NCBI GenBank assembly: GCA_016713225.1 | Contig: JADJPO010000002.1 | Span: 124,001 to 188,000 of the forward strand | Direction: 5' to 3' | DNA: 64,000 nucleotides | Source: Kineosporiaceae bacterium | Lineage (GTDB): Bacteria; Actinomycetota; Actinomycetes; Actinomycetales; Kineosporiaceae | Shown here: positions 44,587-54,124 of the stretch, in pieces | Layout of the letters: each line of letters starts with the position of its first letter | How positions within the stretch are numbered: the stretch's first letter is position 1 | Notes under the pieces: generated by a model | What the model was told of the DNA's origin: nothing | Seen by the model: the letters and a program-made list of their open reading frames with translations, nothing else | Databases searched by the model: none | Made by a program: the position numbers and the translations under genes

Positions 44587-45713
44587 CGGTCGTTCCCGGC
44601 GGCGCCGGCGCCGATCAGGTCGCCGTCGGACGACAGTTCACGAGCAGGGGCGCCCGGAGCCCTGGCGGGGGCCACGCGGGTGGTCGTCCAGGCCCACACC
44701 CCGGCCAGCCCCAGGGCCAGGAGCAGCCCGACTGCCGAGACCCAGACCACGAACCGTCGTTGTCCCTCGATCCGGTCTGAGCGCGCCACCAGCAGAGCGT
44801 CCAACTCGGTCAGCGCCGAGGCCTCGAACGCCAGCGCAGCGTCGCGCACCGTGCCCCAGCCCCTGAGCAGGTCCGCGCCGGGCCGCTGACCGGTCGCTGC
44901 GCCGACCTCGGTGCTGGGCGGGGCGAAGTCCGTGACGGCGTCACGTAGCTTGTCGAGGTCGCTGAGCAGGCCGGCCCCGAGGGTGCGGCTCTGAGTGATA
45001 CCGAAGCTCTTGCGCAGGCCGTCGTCCACCGCGGTGATGTCGGATCGGACCTTGGTGAGGGCAACCGCCGCAGCCAGTTGGTCGGCGTCGCTCTGGTCGG
45101 AGCCGGCGGCTTCGGATCGGGCGAGCGCGGCCAGGCCGGTCGCGTGTGCCGAGTCGACGAGGATCGCAGGGATCCGCAGCAGGGTCGCGTCCATGACGTA
45201 GTACGCATCGAGCTCGGGATCGAGGATCAGGTTCGAGCTGTCCCCGACACGGGCGATGAGAGCGACCTCGAGGTCGACGACCACCGAGTAGGCCCTCAGC
45301 GCGGCTCGGCCGCGAGCGTTGCCGGCGGTCAGGGTGTCGAGCCTGGCCTTCAGGTCCGTCCATCGCACGGTCGTGCCCAACGTCGCCCCCACGCGGTCGT
45401 CGACACCGTCGACATCCTTCAGCGCGGCCCTCACGGCGTCGGCGTCCACAGCAGTGCCCGCGACCGCCGCGTTCTGCGCGTCCAGTGTCGTGCTGAGCAA
45501 TCGGACCAGCGGGCGGAGATAGCGCACGCCGTCCCGCTCGCGCGCGTCGAACGTGAGGTCTGAACCCGTGCTCTGCCAGAGCGTGGTCAGGGACAGCCCC
45601 AACGGTACGAGCAACAGCAGGATTGTCCCCACGGCCGCCCAGCGGCCGAGTCTGGTGTGCACGCCACGGGGGCCGCTGACGGTCCGATCGACCACGGTGG
45701 TCCTTTCGCTCAC
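44583..45713 (-). CDS. Membrane sensor-like protein heading the conservon
   Basis: A 376-aa protein with an N-terminal helix (about residues 25-47), a long helical extracytoplasmic part and a C-terminal membrane helix (about 322-343) with a short tail. The extracytoplasmic segment (DLEVALIARVGDSSNLILDPELDAYYVMD and following) resembles helical sensor domains of kinases, but there is no HAMP or kinase part. It overlaps the sensor kinase by 4 bases and is therefore part of the operon. It may supply or modulate the signal seen by the kinase. A standard conservon has four genes, so this is an addition. Confidence 0.8.
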   Translation of the reverse strand: MSERTTVVDRTVSGPRGVHTRLGRWAAVGTILLLLVPLGLSLTTLWQSTGSDLTFDARERDGVRYLRPLVRLLSTTLDAQNAAVAGTAVDADAVRAALKDVDGVDDRVGATLGTTVRWTDLKARLDTLTAGNARGRAALRAYSVVVDLEVALIARVGDSSNLILDPELDAYYVMDATLLRIPAILVDSAHATGLAALARSEAAGSDQSDADQLAAAVALTKVRSDITAVDDGLRKSFGITQSRTLGAGLLSDLDKLRDAVTDFAPPSTEVGAATGQRPGADLLRGWGTVRDAALAFEASALTELDALLVARSDRIEGQRRFVVWVSAVGLLLALGLAGVWAWTTTRVAPARAPGAPARELSSDGDLIGAGAAGNDR

Positions 45714-45938
45714 GACCGAGGTGGGCTCGCAGGAGTCGGACGGTGATCACCGTCGGTGACGGCTCCTCGGGTCCGGCCCCCGTCGCGTGTCACGTCGATC
45801 ACGCTGGACGATGTGCCTCGGCGTAATGTATGTAGTCAGGTCCACCACGTTCTGTCCGGTGCTTGGTCAAAATTTGGATCAAAAGTTCGATCTTCATCAC
45901 GCACGGTAGTTGTTCGATTGCGGATGGATGATCGTGGA

Positions 45939-46748
45939 TCACACGTCGTGACCTTCGCCGGCCCTCGAGGTGGTCGAGCGGCCGACCGCCACCGCGGCCG
46001 CCAGGATCGCGACCGCGGCGATCAGCGCGGTCACGGCGGTGACGGTCGACCGGGGCGCATCGCCGGTGCGGCCGATCGCGATCCAGGTCAGGCCCCAGGC
46101 CATGGCGGCGGCCACCGCCCAGCGCGCACCGACCGAGCGCATCAGCAGCACCCCGACGCCGCCGGCCACGGCCAGCACCACCACGGCGATGGCGGCACCG
46201 ACGCCCGCCGAGGCGTCGACGCCCGAGGCCACCAGCGTGGCCGTGATGTTGGCGCACGTGGCGACGGCCACCCACCCCAGGTACAGCCCGAAGGTGGCGT
46301 CCACGACCAGCCGTTCGAGGCCGGAGGCCGAGGTCGCGGCTGCGTCGAGTGCGGCCAGCCGGCGTCCGATCACGGTCAGCACCGCCAGCAGGGCCACGAT
46401 CACGCCGACGCTGACCCACAGCCACCCCTGCTGGGTCACCAGCAGCCACCCGGCATTGAGCACCATCGACGCCGCCGCCAGCCACCCCGTCGTCCGGGCT
46501 CGGGTGCTGGTCAGGGTCGAGGGCAGGGCCTGCCAGACGGTGTACCCGAGCAGTCCGAGGTAGATCACCGACCAGATCGAGAAGGCGGGGCCCGCCGGGG
46601 CCAGCAGCGTGGCGTCCGCGGCGAGGGCTCCGCCGGAGGCCTCCTGCACCCGGGTGCCCAGCACCCCCACTCCCACGAGAGTGCCGATGACGCAGAACAC
46701 TTCGGCGATCACCACGGTGACCCTGCGGGCGTGATCCATACCGGCCAT
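45939..46748 (-). CDS. TspO/MBR-like tryptophan-rich membrane protein
   Basis: A 269-aa polytopic membrane protein with about eight helices. The segment AFSIWSVIYLGLLGYTVWQA is typical of larger actinobacterial relatives of tryptophan-rich sensory proteins. These bind porphyrins or sterol-like ligands in the classic family; here the ligand is unknown. Starts at ATG 46748 and ATG 46739 are both possible and neither has a strong ribosome site. Confidence 0.75.
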   Translation of the reverse strand: MAGMDHARRVTVVIAEVFCVIGTLVGVGVLGTRVQEASGGALAADATLLAPAGPAFSIWSVIYLGLLGYTVWQALPSTLTSTRARTTGWLAAASMVLNAGWLLVTQQGWLWVSVGVIVALLAVLTVIGRRLAALDAAATSASGLERLVVDATFGLYLGWVAVATCANITATLVASGVDASAGVGAAIAVVVLAVAGGVGVLLMRSVGARWAVAAAMAWGLTWIAIGRTGDAPRSTVTAVTALIAAVAILAAAVAVGRSTTSRAGEGHDV

Positions 46749-46966
46749 CTGATCAGCTCGTCGCGCCGTCGGCCACCCGGAGTGATCGGCGACGGCGGCC
46801 GAGGTCCGTTCGGACGACGCTGCGCCATCCGGGTGAGGTGGAACGCCTCCGTTGGAGTGATCTCGGGTGTCCGCGTCGAGGTCACCGGTATCGGCGCCCG
46901 ATGACCTTCCTTGGTATCGCGTTGACGTCGTGTTGGTGGGCCCGTGGCCCTCACGAGGAAACGAGT

Positions 46967-48544
46967 GTGTCGATGAAGCTGACCGTCACTGCCCGGCTGG
47001 TGGCCACGACAACGGTGTCAGTGGTCGCCGTGCTCGGCCTGGGGGGGATCGCCCTGGCCAACGCCGTCACAGAGCGGGCCGCCGCGACAACGATGGCAGA
47101 CACCTCGACGGCCCTGTCGCACACCTGGAACGCCGACATGATGCACGACGGCATCAAGGCCGACGTGCTGGGTGCGCTCTACGCCACCACACCGCAGCTG
47201 CGCGAGCAGCTCGACGCCGAGCGGGTGACGCAGGACGCGGCCACCATGCTCGAGCAGATCGACGCGGCGGCCAAGGTCGCCCCGGCCGCGATAGTGCCGC
47301 AGTTCGAGGCCATGCGGCCCACGATCGAGAAGTACGGCCAGTCGGGCATCGCCATCGTGGCCCGAGCCGAGAAGGACAGGGCCGGCGCGGCGACCGACCT
47401 ACCGGCCTTCCTGGAGCTGTTCGACCAGCTGGAGGAGAAGCTGGGTGCGGCGGACGAGGCCATGGTCGACAGTGTGGCCGCCGCCGAGAAGTCCATGCGG
47501 AGCACCGCTGACCGGGTGATCACGGTCATCGCCGTGGTCGGCATCGTCGCGGCCCTCCTGGTGGCCATCAGCAGCACGCTGGTGCTGGTCTCGGTGCGCC
47601 GGGGCATGCTCGCGGTCATCAATCGGTTGCGTGAGATCGCCGAGGGAGACGGCGACCTGACGGCCCGCCTCGAGGTGCGCGGCGAGGACGAGATGTCCCG
47701 GATCGCACAGTTGTTCAACACCTTCGTCGAGCAGATCGCCGGCATGGTGCGGCGGGTCACCGACTCCGCGGCCACCCTGGCCGCCGCGGCCGAGGAACTG
47801 GCTGCGACGTCGTCCGTGGTCGCCGATGTGGCCGACCGGACGGCGAGCCGGTCCACCGGCATGGTGGACGCCGCCCGCGGCGTCGACGCATCGGTCGGCG
47901 GGTTCACCGTGGCCGCCGGTGAGTTGGGCCAGTCGATCCAGGAGATCTCGCACAACGCCTCACAGGCGGCCGAGGTGGCCGCCTCGGCGGTGCGCCTGGC
48001 CGAGACCACCACCGACACCGTGCAGCTGCTCGGGGCGTCCTCGGCTCAGATCAGCGAGGTGGTCAACGTGATCGAGAGCGTGGCCGCCCAGACCAACCTG
48101 CTCGCCCTGAACGCGACGATCGAGGCCGCCCGGGCCGGCGAGGCCGGTGCCGGGTTCGCCGTGGTGGCCAACGAGGTCAAGGATCTGGCGCAGGAGACGG
48201 CCCGGGCCACCAGCGACATCGCCCGGCGCATCGAGCAGATCCAGGCCCAGACCGGCGATGCGGTGACGGCCATCGGCGAGATCGCGATGGTGATCGGGCA
48301 GATCAACGATTATCAGTCCTCGATCGCCGGTGCGGTGGAGGAGCAGAGCGCCACCACGGCCGAGCTGTCCCGGGTGGTGGACGTCGCCTCGGCCCACTCC
48401 TCGCAGATCGCCGGCGGCATCGACGAGGTCGCCGAGGCCGCAGCCACCACCACCGAGTCGATGGCCAGTGCCCGCGCGGCGGTCGATGACCTGGCCCGCA
48501 TGAGCAGCGAACTGCACTCCCTGGTCGACCGCTACCGGGTGTGA
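46967..48544 (+). CDS. Methyl-accepting chemotaxis protein
   Basis: A 525-aa chemoreceptor. A first membrane helix follows the start (VSVVAVLGLGGIALANAV), then an extracytoplasmic sensor of about 180 residues, a second helix (VITVIAVVGIVAALLVAI), a HAMP domain and the signalling hairpin. The tip sequence IESVAAQTNLLALNATIEAA and RAGEAGAGFAVVANEVKDLA is highly conserved and should bind CheA and CheW. There is no C-terminal CheR-docking pentapeptide. The GTG at 46967 has AGGA 7 nt upstream; ATG 46973 is the alternative. No che genes lie in the window. Confidence 0.95.
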   Translation: MSMKLTVTARLVATTTVSVVAVLGLGGIALANAVTERAAATTMADTSTALSHTWNADMMHDGIKADVLGALYATTPQLREQLDAERVTQDAATMLEQIDAAAKVAPAAIVPQFEAMRPTIEKYGQSGIAIVARAEKDRAGAATDLPAFLELFDQLEEKLGAADEAMVDSVAAAEKSMRSTADRVITVIAVVGIVAALLVAISSTLVLVSVRRGMLAVINRLREIAEGDGDLTARLEVRGEDEMSRIAQLFNTFVEQIAGMVRRVTDSAATLAAAAEELAATSSVVADVADRTASRSTGMVDAARGVDASVGGFTVAAGELGQSIQEISHNASQAAEVAASAVRLAETTTDTVQLLGASSAQISEVVNVIESVAAQTNLLALNATIEAARAGEAGAGFAVVANEVKDLAQETARATSDIARRIEQIQAQTGDAVTAIGEIAMVIGQINDYQSSIAGAVEEQSATTAELSRVVDVASAHSSQIAGGIDEVAEAAATTTESMASARAAVDDLARMSSELHSLVDRYRV

Positions 48545-48668
48545 GCCGGCTGCGAGGCGCTCGGCCGGCCGGCCGTGACCTCGGGCAACGACTTGCCGCC
48601 GTCCTGATCGTGCTGTCACCGTGGGGGCGCGCGCGCACTGGGGCGTGGCCAGCCTGCGGAGGATCGTG

Positions 48669-50446
48669 ATGCCGACCGTCATCCCGATCGACGACTTCGT
48701 CACCGACGAGTGGTACCCCGGATTCCGCCCCGCGCATGGACACTCGCCGTTCGTGGTCGAGCCGTTGCGCACGTTCGAGGCGCGGGACGTCGACCGGTTC
48801 TGGTTCCTGGACTACCACTGGTCCCGGGGGCTCACCCCGATGGGCATGATCTGGAACGAGGACGGCTACTCCTGGGGCAGCCAGTTCGCGGCCGAGACGC
48901 TGCCGCTGCCCCCCGGCCGGGGATCGCCCAGCGCATGGCCGGCACCCATACGTACGCCTCACCGATCGAGGTCTCCTCCTCGTTCGAGATGCGAGAGCGG
49001 ACGGCGCGGCTGGCGCGCCGGCTGCCGGCGTTCCTGCGGGACTTCAGGATGATCTGGGCCGACCGTGAGGCCGAGATCGACCGCGGGTGGAATCGCCTGC
49101 GAGGCCTGGACGTGACCGGGCTGAGCCTGCCGGAGCTCGCCGTCATGCTGCGCGAGGCCCGCCGGTTCCACAAACGGGCCTTCGAGATCCATTTCGAGAT
49201 CATGTACCCGCTCCTGGTGAACTACCTGGGGTTTCACGGCGCCTGCACCGAGATGGGGCTCGACCCCTCGCGCACCGGGGTCTTCCTGCAGGGTGTCGAC
49301 ACCCGGATCAGCCAGACCGACCGGGAACTCTGGCGCCTCACCCACCGGGCCCGCGAAACCGGTCTGGCATCCGTGTTCGCCGCCACCGACCCCGCCGACC
49401 TCGCCGCCACCCTGGACACGGCGGGAGGGCCGGCTGCGGCCTGGATGACGGATTTTCGCGAGGTGATGGCCGAATTCGGTTGGCGCAGTGAGGGAACCAG
49501 CGACATCGCGTTGCCCAGTTGGATCGAGGACCCGACCCCGCCGCTCGGCACCATCAAGACCTTCCTGCTGCAGGCCCACGAACACGACTTCGACGCCGCC
49601 CGGGCCACCCTGCTCGCCGAGCGCGATGCGGCGATCGAGGACGCCCGGACCCGGTTGACCTCGGCCCAGCGGGTGGTCTTCGACGCCGGCCTGGCCTCGG
49701 TGCAGGCGGCCAACTTCACCTGGTGGCAGGAGGAGCACAACGCGGCCATCGACCTGCGGGCCGCGTTGCCGATGCGGTGGGCCGCACTGGCGATCGCCGA
49801 CCGGATCGGCGCCGATCGGGCCGACGACACGCTGTTCCTGTTCTGGCCCGAGCTGCTGGACGTCGCCGAGGGACGCCGCGACTACGACCGCGGCCTGCGC
49901 GGGCTGGTCGAGGACCGTCGGGAGTACTTCGATCACTGGCGGGTTCGTCGCATCGCCATGCCCAAGACCCTCGGTACCGTTCCCGATCGGGTCCACGACC
50001 CGATCCTGATCGAGATCTTCGGCTTGAATCGCACCTTCCTGTCCGCGGTCGGCGGGTCAGCTCCCTCGGCGGCCCCCGCCCCGGGCGCTCCAGGCGAACC
50101 GGGCGAGGCCTCGCGCGGCGTCCGACTGGTCGGGCTGGCGGCGTCCGGTGGCCTGGCGCGCGGGATCGCCCGGGTGCTCACCGACGCCGACACGCTGCAC
50201 CTGGTGGAACCGGGTGAGGTGCTGGTCTGTGAGTCCACGTCACCGAACTGGACCCCGGCCTTCGGCAAGCTGGCGGCCTGTGTGTGCGACGGTGGCGGCA
50301 TCCTGAGCCATGCGGCGATCGTGGGGCGCGAGTACGGCGTCCCGACGGTGACCGCGGTCGGCCTGGCGACGGCGTTGATCAAGGACGGTGACATGGTCGA
50401 GGTGGACGGCAGCGCCGGGGTGGTCACGGTGCTGGGCCGTGGGTGA
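48669..50446 (+). CDS. PEP-synthase-like subunit with phospho-His domain, frame interrupted near 48917
   Basis: The protein (about 592 aa) starts MPTVIPIDDFVTDEWYPGFR in one frame and continues IAQRMAGTHTYASPIEVSSS in another; one G is missing in CCGGGG near 48917, as the span is one base short. The C-terminal part is the swivelling domain of PEP-utilising enzymes, with the phosphorylated His in GGGILSHAAIVGREYGVPTV. The ATP-binding half is a separate gene that overlaps by 8 bases. Such split enzymes include phenylphosphate synthase, so an ATP-dependent phosphorylation of a small substrate is likely. The substrate is unknown. Confidence 0.85.
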
Positions 50447-51572
50447 TCCGGCGACGGCCCCTCGGCCGCCCGAGCTGGTGGTGCCGCTCGACCGCGGGCT
50501 GGAGCGGGAGGTCGGTGCCAAGTTGGGGCGGCTGGCCGAACTGGCCGCGCTGGTCGGATCGGCCGGGTCGATCGGGCGTGGGCTGAGCGTTCCCTCGGGT
50601 TTCGCGGTCACTGTCGCCGGCTATCGGCACCAAGCCGCGCACCTGGGCCTGACCGGTCTGGCACCCGAGGCAGCCCGGTCCCGCTTGCTGACCGAAGCGG
50701 TCGAACCGGCTCTGGCCTCGGCGATCACGGCGGCCTATGACGAGCTCTGCGAGCAACACCTCGATCTCGGGCTCCCGGTCGCCGTGCGCAGTTCGGCGGT
50801 CGGCGAGGACGGTGCGGCAACCAGCTTCGCCGGCGCCTTCGACACCTTCCTGGGCATGTCGGGCTCGACCCGGGTGCTGGACGCCGTCCGGCGGTGTTGG
50901 GCGAGCTTGTTCGGCTCGCGCGCGCTGGCCTATCGCGAGGAGGTCGAGTCGGGCGGCCCGCCGGCCCCCACGGCGATGGCGGTCGGGGTGCTGGAACTGG
51001 TTCCGGCCCGGGCGTCCGGGGTGGCGTTCTCGGTGCACCCGGTCACCGGCGCCCGCGACCGGGTGGTGATCGAGGCCAACTTTGGCTGTGGCGAGGCGGT
51101 GGTGCAGGGGCTCGTCACCCCCGACCACATCCAAGTGGGGCTCGACGGCCGGGTGATCGACCACATCGTCAACCGCAAGGACGTGATCTCGGTGTTCGAC
51201 TACGTCGCCGGTGAGGTGACGTCGCGCCCGATGCCACTGCGGCTGCGTGGCCGCCCGGTGCTGGACGCCGAGCAGATCGCCGCCGTGGCCCACGCGGTGC
51301 AGGTCGTGGCGTCCCACTACGGCCACCCGGTGGACGTCGAGTGGGCGGTCTCGCGCCACCGCCGCCCGGGCGACCCGGTCACCGTGCTGCAAGCGCGCCC
51401 GATCACCGTGCTGCACCCCGATGCGGGGCAGCTCGAGACCGCATCGCAGCCGCCCGCACACCGGCCCGGCGGGCCCGGCGAAGCCGATGAGCCGGGTCTG
51501 GTGTGGGATCCGGTGGCCTTCGCGGCCAAGTACGTCTTCGGTCAGCACGACGCCGACGAGGGCGCCCCGTGA
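50439..51572 (+). CDS. PEP-synthase-like ATP-binding subunit
   Basis: A 377-aa ATP-grasp domain of the PPDK/PEP-synthase type. Nucleotide-binding parts are visible: GLSVPSGFAVT, LPVAVRSSAVGEDGAATSFAG, ASGVAFSVHPVTGARD, VVIEANFGCGEAVVQGLV and DVEWAV. It would phosphorylate the mobile His of the upstream subunit. The GTG at 50439 overlaps the preceding stop by 8 bases, and its own stop overlaps the reductase start (GTGA). The coupling points to a fixed stoichiometry. Confidence 0.92.
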   Translation: MGDPATAPRPPELVVPLDRGLEREVGAKLGRLAELAALVGSAGSIGRGLSVPSGFAVTVAGYRHQAAHLGLTGLAPEAARSRLLTEAVEPALASAITAAYDELCEQHLDLGLPVAVRSSAVGEDGAATSFAGAFDTFLGMSGSTRVLDAVRRCWASLFGSRALAYREEVESGGPPAPTAMAVGVLELVPARASGVAFSVHPVTGARDRVVIEANFGCGEAVVQGLVTPDHIQVGLDGRVIDHIVNRKDVISVFDYVAGEVTSRPMPLRLRGRPVLDAEQIAAVAHAVQVVASHYGHPVDVEWAVSRHRRPGDPVTVLQARPITVLHPDAGQLETASQPPAHRPGGPGEADEPGLVWDPVAFAAKYVFGQHDADEGAP

Positions 51573-52846
51573 CCTCGACTGCTCGTCACGAGCGGATCGT
51601 CGTCGTCGGGGGAGGCGCCACCGGAACCTTCGCCGCCCTCGGGCTGCGTCAGGCCGGCCATACCGGTCCACTCACGCTCGTCGCGGCCGAGCGGCGAGTG
51701 GCCTACGAGCGCCCGCCGTTGTCGAAAGAGGTTCTGCTGCACCCTGGTTCGCAAGCACCGCTGATCGGTGGCCAGGCCGCGCTCCGTGCCGCGGGGGTGC
51801 TGGTGCGGGCAGGGGTCCCCGTCGTCTCGATCGACCGGGCGGCGCGCCGCGTCGTCCTGCAGGGCGGCGAGTCGATCGACTACGACCGGGTGCTGCTGGC
51901 CACCGGCTGCCGTGCCCGCCCGTTGAGCGTGCCCGGCGGCGAGCTGGCGTTGTCCCTGCGCGACCACGACGACGCCGATCGGCTGAGCGCCCGGCTGGTC
52001 GCCGGGGCCGACGTGATCGTGATCGGGGGAGGGTTCGTCGGCCTCGAGGTGGCGGCGGCCGCGGTGGCCCGGGGTGCTCGGGTACGGGTGCTCGAGGCCG
52101 CGCCGCGCCTGCTGGGGCGTAGCGTGCCGCCCGCGTTGGCCACCGAGGTGGCCGGCGTCCACGCGGCGCATGGGGTCGAGGTGCGGTGCGGGGTGCGGAT
52201 CGAGCGGCTGCGGGCCGAGCCCGGACCGGACGGCGGCATCCTGGTCGACCTGGCGGGCTCACCAGGAGAGGGCGTGCCCGGCACCGAGACCCTGCGGGCC
52301 GATGTCGTGGTGGCCGGGGTCGGGGCGCAGCCCCGCACCGAACCGGCGGCCGCCGCAGGACTGACCGTGGACGACGGCATCGTGGTCGACGCGTTCCTCC
52401 GGACCGCCGACCCCGCCATCTGGGCCGGCGGCGACTGTTGCGCCTTCCCGCTGGCCTACGAGGGCGGCCGGCGGGTGCGCGTGGAGTCGTGGCGCAACGC
52501 TCAGGATCAGGGCACCTACCTGGCGACCGCCATGCTCACCGATCCCCCCGCGACCCCCTTCGCCGCCGTGCCCTGGTTCTGGTCGGACCAGTACGACCGG
52601 ACGCTGCAGATGGCCGGTCTGCCCGACCCCTCCGATGTCGCCGTGACGCGGGTTCGTCCCGACGGCGTCCGGCTGCACTTCGGCCTGGCCGATGACGGTC
52701 GGCTGCGCTCGGCGGGAGCCATCGGCAGCGGCAATGCGGTGGCCCGCGACATCCGAGCGGCCCAGCGGCTGATCGCCGTGCGCGTCGCCCCGGACCTCGC
52801 AGCCCTGGCCGACGCGACCCGGCCCCTGGCCGCACTGAGCGGTTGA
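51569..52846 (+). CDS. FAD-dependent ferredoxin/rubredoxin reductase-like oxidoreductase
   Basis: A 425-aa flavoprotein. FAD-binding GGGATG near residue 14 and YERPPLSKEVLL follow the pattern of the BphA4/ferredoxin reductase family. The NAD-binding VIVIGGGFVGLEVAAAA, the ATG motif (LLATGCRARP) and the late Asp motif (IWAGGDCCAF) are intact. It transfers electrons from NAD(P)H to a ferredoxin or rubredoxin for an oxygenase. The partner ferredoxin is not in view. It is translationally coupled to the PEP-synthase-like pair. Confidence 0.92.
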   Translation: MTSTARHERIVVVGGGATGTFAALGLRQAGHTGPLTLVAAERRVAYERPPLSKEVLLHPGSQAPLIGGQAALRAAGVLVRAGVPVVSIDRAARRVVLQGGESIDYDRVLLATGCRARPLSVPGGELALSLRDHDDADRLSARLVAGADVIVIGGGFVGLEVAAAAVARGARVRVLEAAPRLLGRSVPPALATEVAGVHAAHGVEVRCGVRIERLRAEPGPDGGILVDLAGSPGEGVPGTETLRADVVVAGVGAQPRTEPAAAAGLTVDDGIVVDAFLRTADPAIWAGGDCCAFPLAYEGGRRVRVESWRNAQDQGTYLATAMLTDPPATPFAAVPWFWSDQYDRTLQMAGLPDPSDVAVTRVRPDGVRLHFGLADDGRLRSAGAIGSGNAVARDIRAAQRLIAVRVAPDLAALADATRPLAALSG

Positions 52847-52876
52847 CCTTTCGGCTCCGGTGACCATGCTGGGGGC

Positions 52877-54124
52877 ATGCGCCACCCGCTCGCCGTCCTC
52901 GCGGCCCTGATCGCCGTCCCGGTGCTGACCGCGGTGGTCGGGTGCTCCGGTGATGATCGCGGTGAGGTGCCGACGCCGCGAGGGACACCGACGGCGCCAG
53001 GTTCGGCCGGCCCGCCGGCGCAGCGCAGTGCCCCACCGCTGCAGGTCGAGGTGGTCACTCGCGGTCTCGAACACGGCTGGGACATCGGCTTCCTGCCCGA
53101 CGGCTCGGCACTCGTCAGCGAGCGTCCGGGTCGGATCACCCTGGTGTCGAGCCTGCGGCCGGGGGCCACGACCGCTCGGGTGGGCGCCGACCTGTCCGAC
53201 GTGTTCGCGCAGGGCGAGGGTGGTCTGCTCGGCCTGGTGGTGCACCCCGACTTCGCCACCAGTCGCCGGTTCACCACCTGCCAGAACCATCACGAGAACG
53301 GTCGGCCGGTCGACATCCGCCTGGTCACCTGGCGGCTGGCGGACGATTCCCGCTCCGCGGTTCGGGTCGGTGACCTGCTGACCGGGCTGCCGATCGCGGC
53401 CGGCGGTCGCCACTCCGGGTGCCGACCCACGCTGGCGGCCGACGGGGCACTGCTGGTCGGCACCGGCGACACCGCCGACGGCAGGGTGCCGCAAGACCGG
53501 ACCAGCCTGGGCGGCAAGGTGCTGCGGTTGGACCTGCAGACCGGGAACCCCTTGCCGGACAATCCCTTCGTCACGTCGGAGAACCGGTTCGAGCGTTATG
53601 TCTACAGCTACGGTCACCGCAATGTGCAGGGTGTCGCGATCCGGCCCGGCACCGGTCAGATCTACACCGCCGAGCACGGCCCGAGGGTGAACGACGAGGT
53701 GAATCTGCTGCGTGCGGGCGGCAACCACGGCTGGGACCCCTCCCGCGGCGGCACCGTCGACGGCTATGACGAGAGCGTGCCGATGACCGACCTCGACCGG
53801 TTCCCGGACGCCGTGCCCGCGGTGTGGCAAACCGGCGATGTCACCCAGGCCCTGTGTGCCGCAACGTTTCTCGACGGTCCACAGTGGGGCGAGTTGAACG
53901 GGGCACTGGTGGTCACAGCGTTGAAGGGCGCCAAACTGGTCCTGATCCACCTCGACCCGGCGGGGGCGGTGCGGAGCATCGCCATCCCGCAGCAGACCAA
54001 CGGTGCGTTCGGCCGGCTGCGGGCGGCCCGGCTCGGCCCGGACGGCGCGCTCTATGTCACCACCACCAACGGGGCCGACGACGCCCTGCTCCGCATCACC
54101 CCCAGCGCGGGAGGCGCCCCATGA
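52877..54124 (+). CDS. PQQ-type sugar dehydrogenase, lipoprotein
   Basis: A 415-aa exported protein. The N-terminal signal ends in a lipobox (VVGC, Cys about residue 23). The six-blade propeller of soluble glucose/sorbosone dehydrogenases follows: LEHGWDIGFLPDGSALVSER, the HPDF motif, GGRHSGCRPTLAADGALLVG, YSYGHRNVQGVA and AEHGPRVNDEVNLL, with the expected His and Arg residues of the PQQ site. It oxidises an aldose or similar substrate outside the membrane. The 3' end overlaps the VOC gene by 4 bases (ATGA). Confidence 0.9.
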   Translation: MRHPLAVLAALIAVPVLTAVVGCSGDDRGEVPTPRGTPTAPGSAGPPAQRSAPPLQVEVVTRGLEHGWDIGFLPDGSALVSERPGRITLVSSLRPGATTARVGADLSDVFAQGEGGLLGLVVHPDFATSRRFTTCQNHHENGRPVDIRLVTWRLADDSRSAVRVGDLLTGLPIAAGGRHSGCRPTLAADGALLVGTGDTADGRVPQDRTSLGGKVLRLDLQTGNPLPDNPFVTSENRFERYVYSYGHRNVQGVAIRPGTGQIYTAEHGPRVNDEVNLLRAGGNHGWDPSRGGTVDGYDESVPMTDLDRFPDAVPAVWQTGDVTQALCAATFLDGPQWGELNGALVVTALKGAKLVLIHLDPAGAVRSIAIPQQTNGAFGRLRAARLGPDGALYVTTTNGADDALLRITPSAGGAP

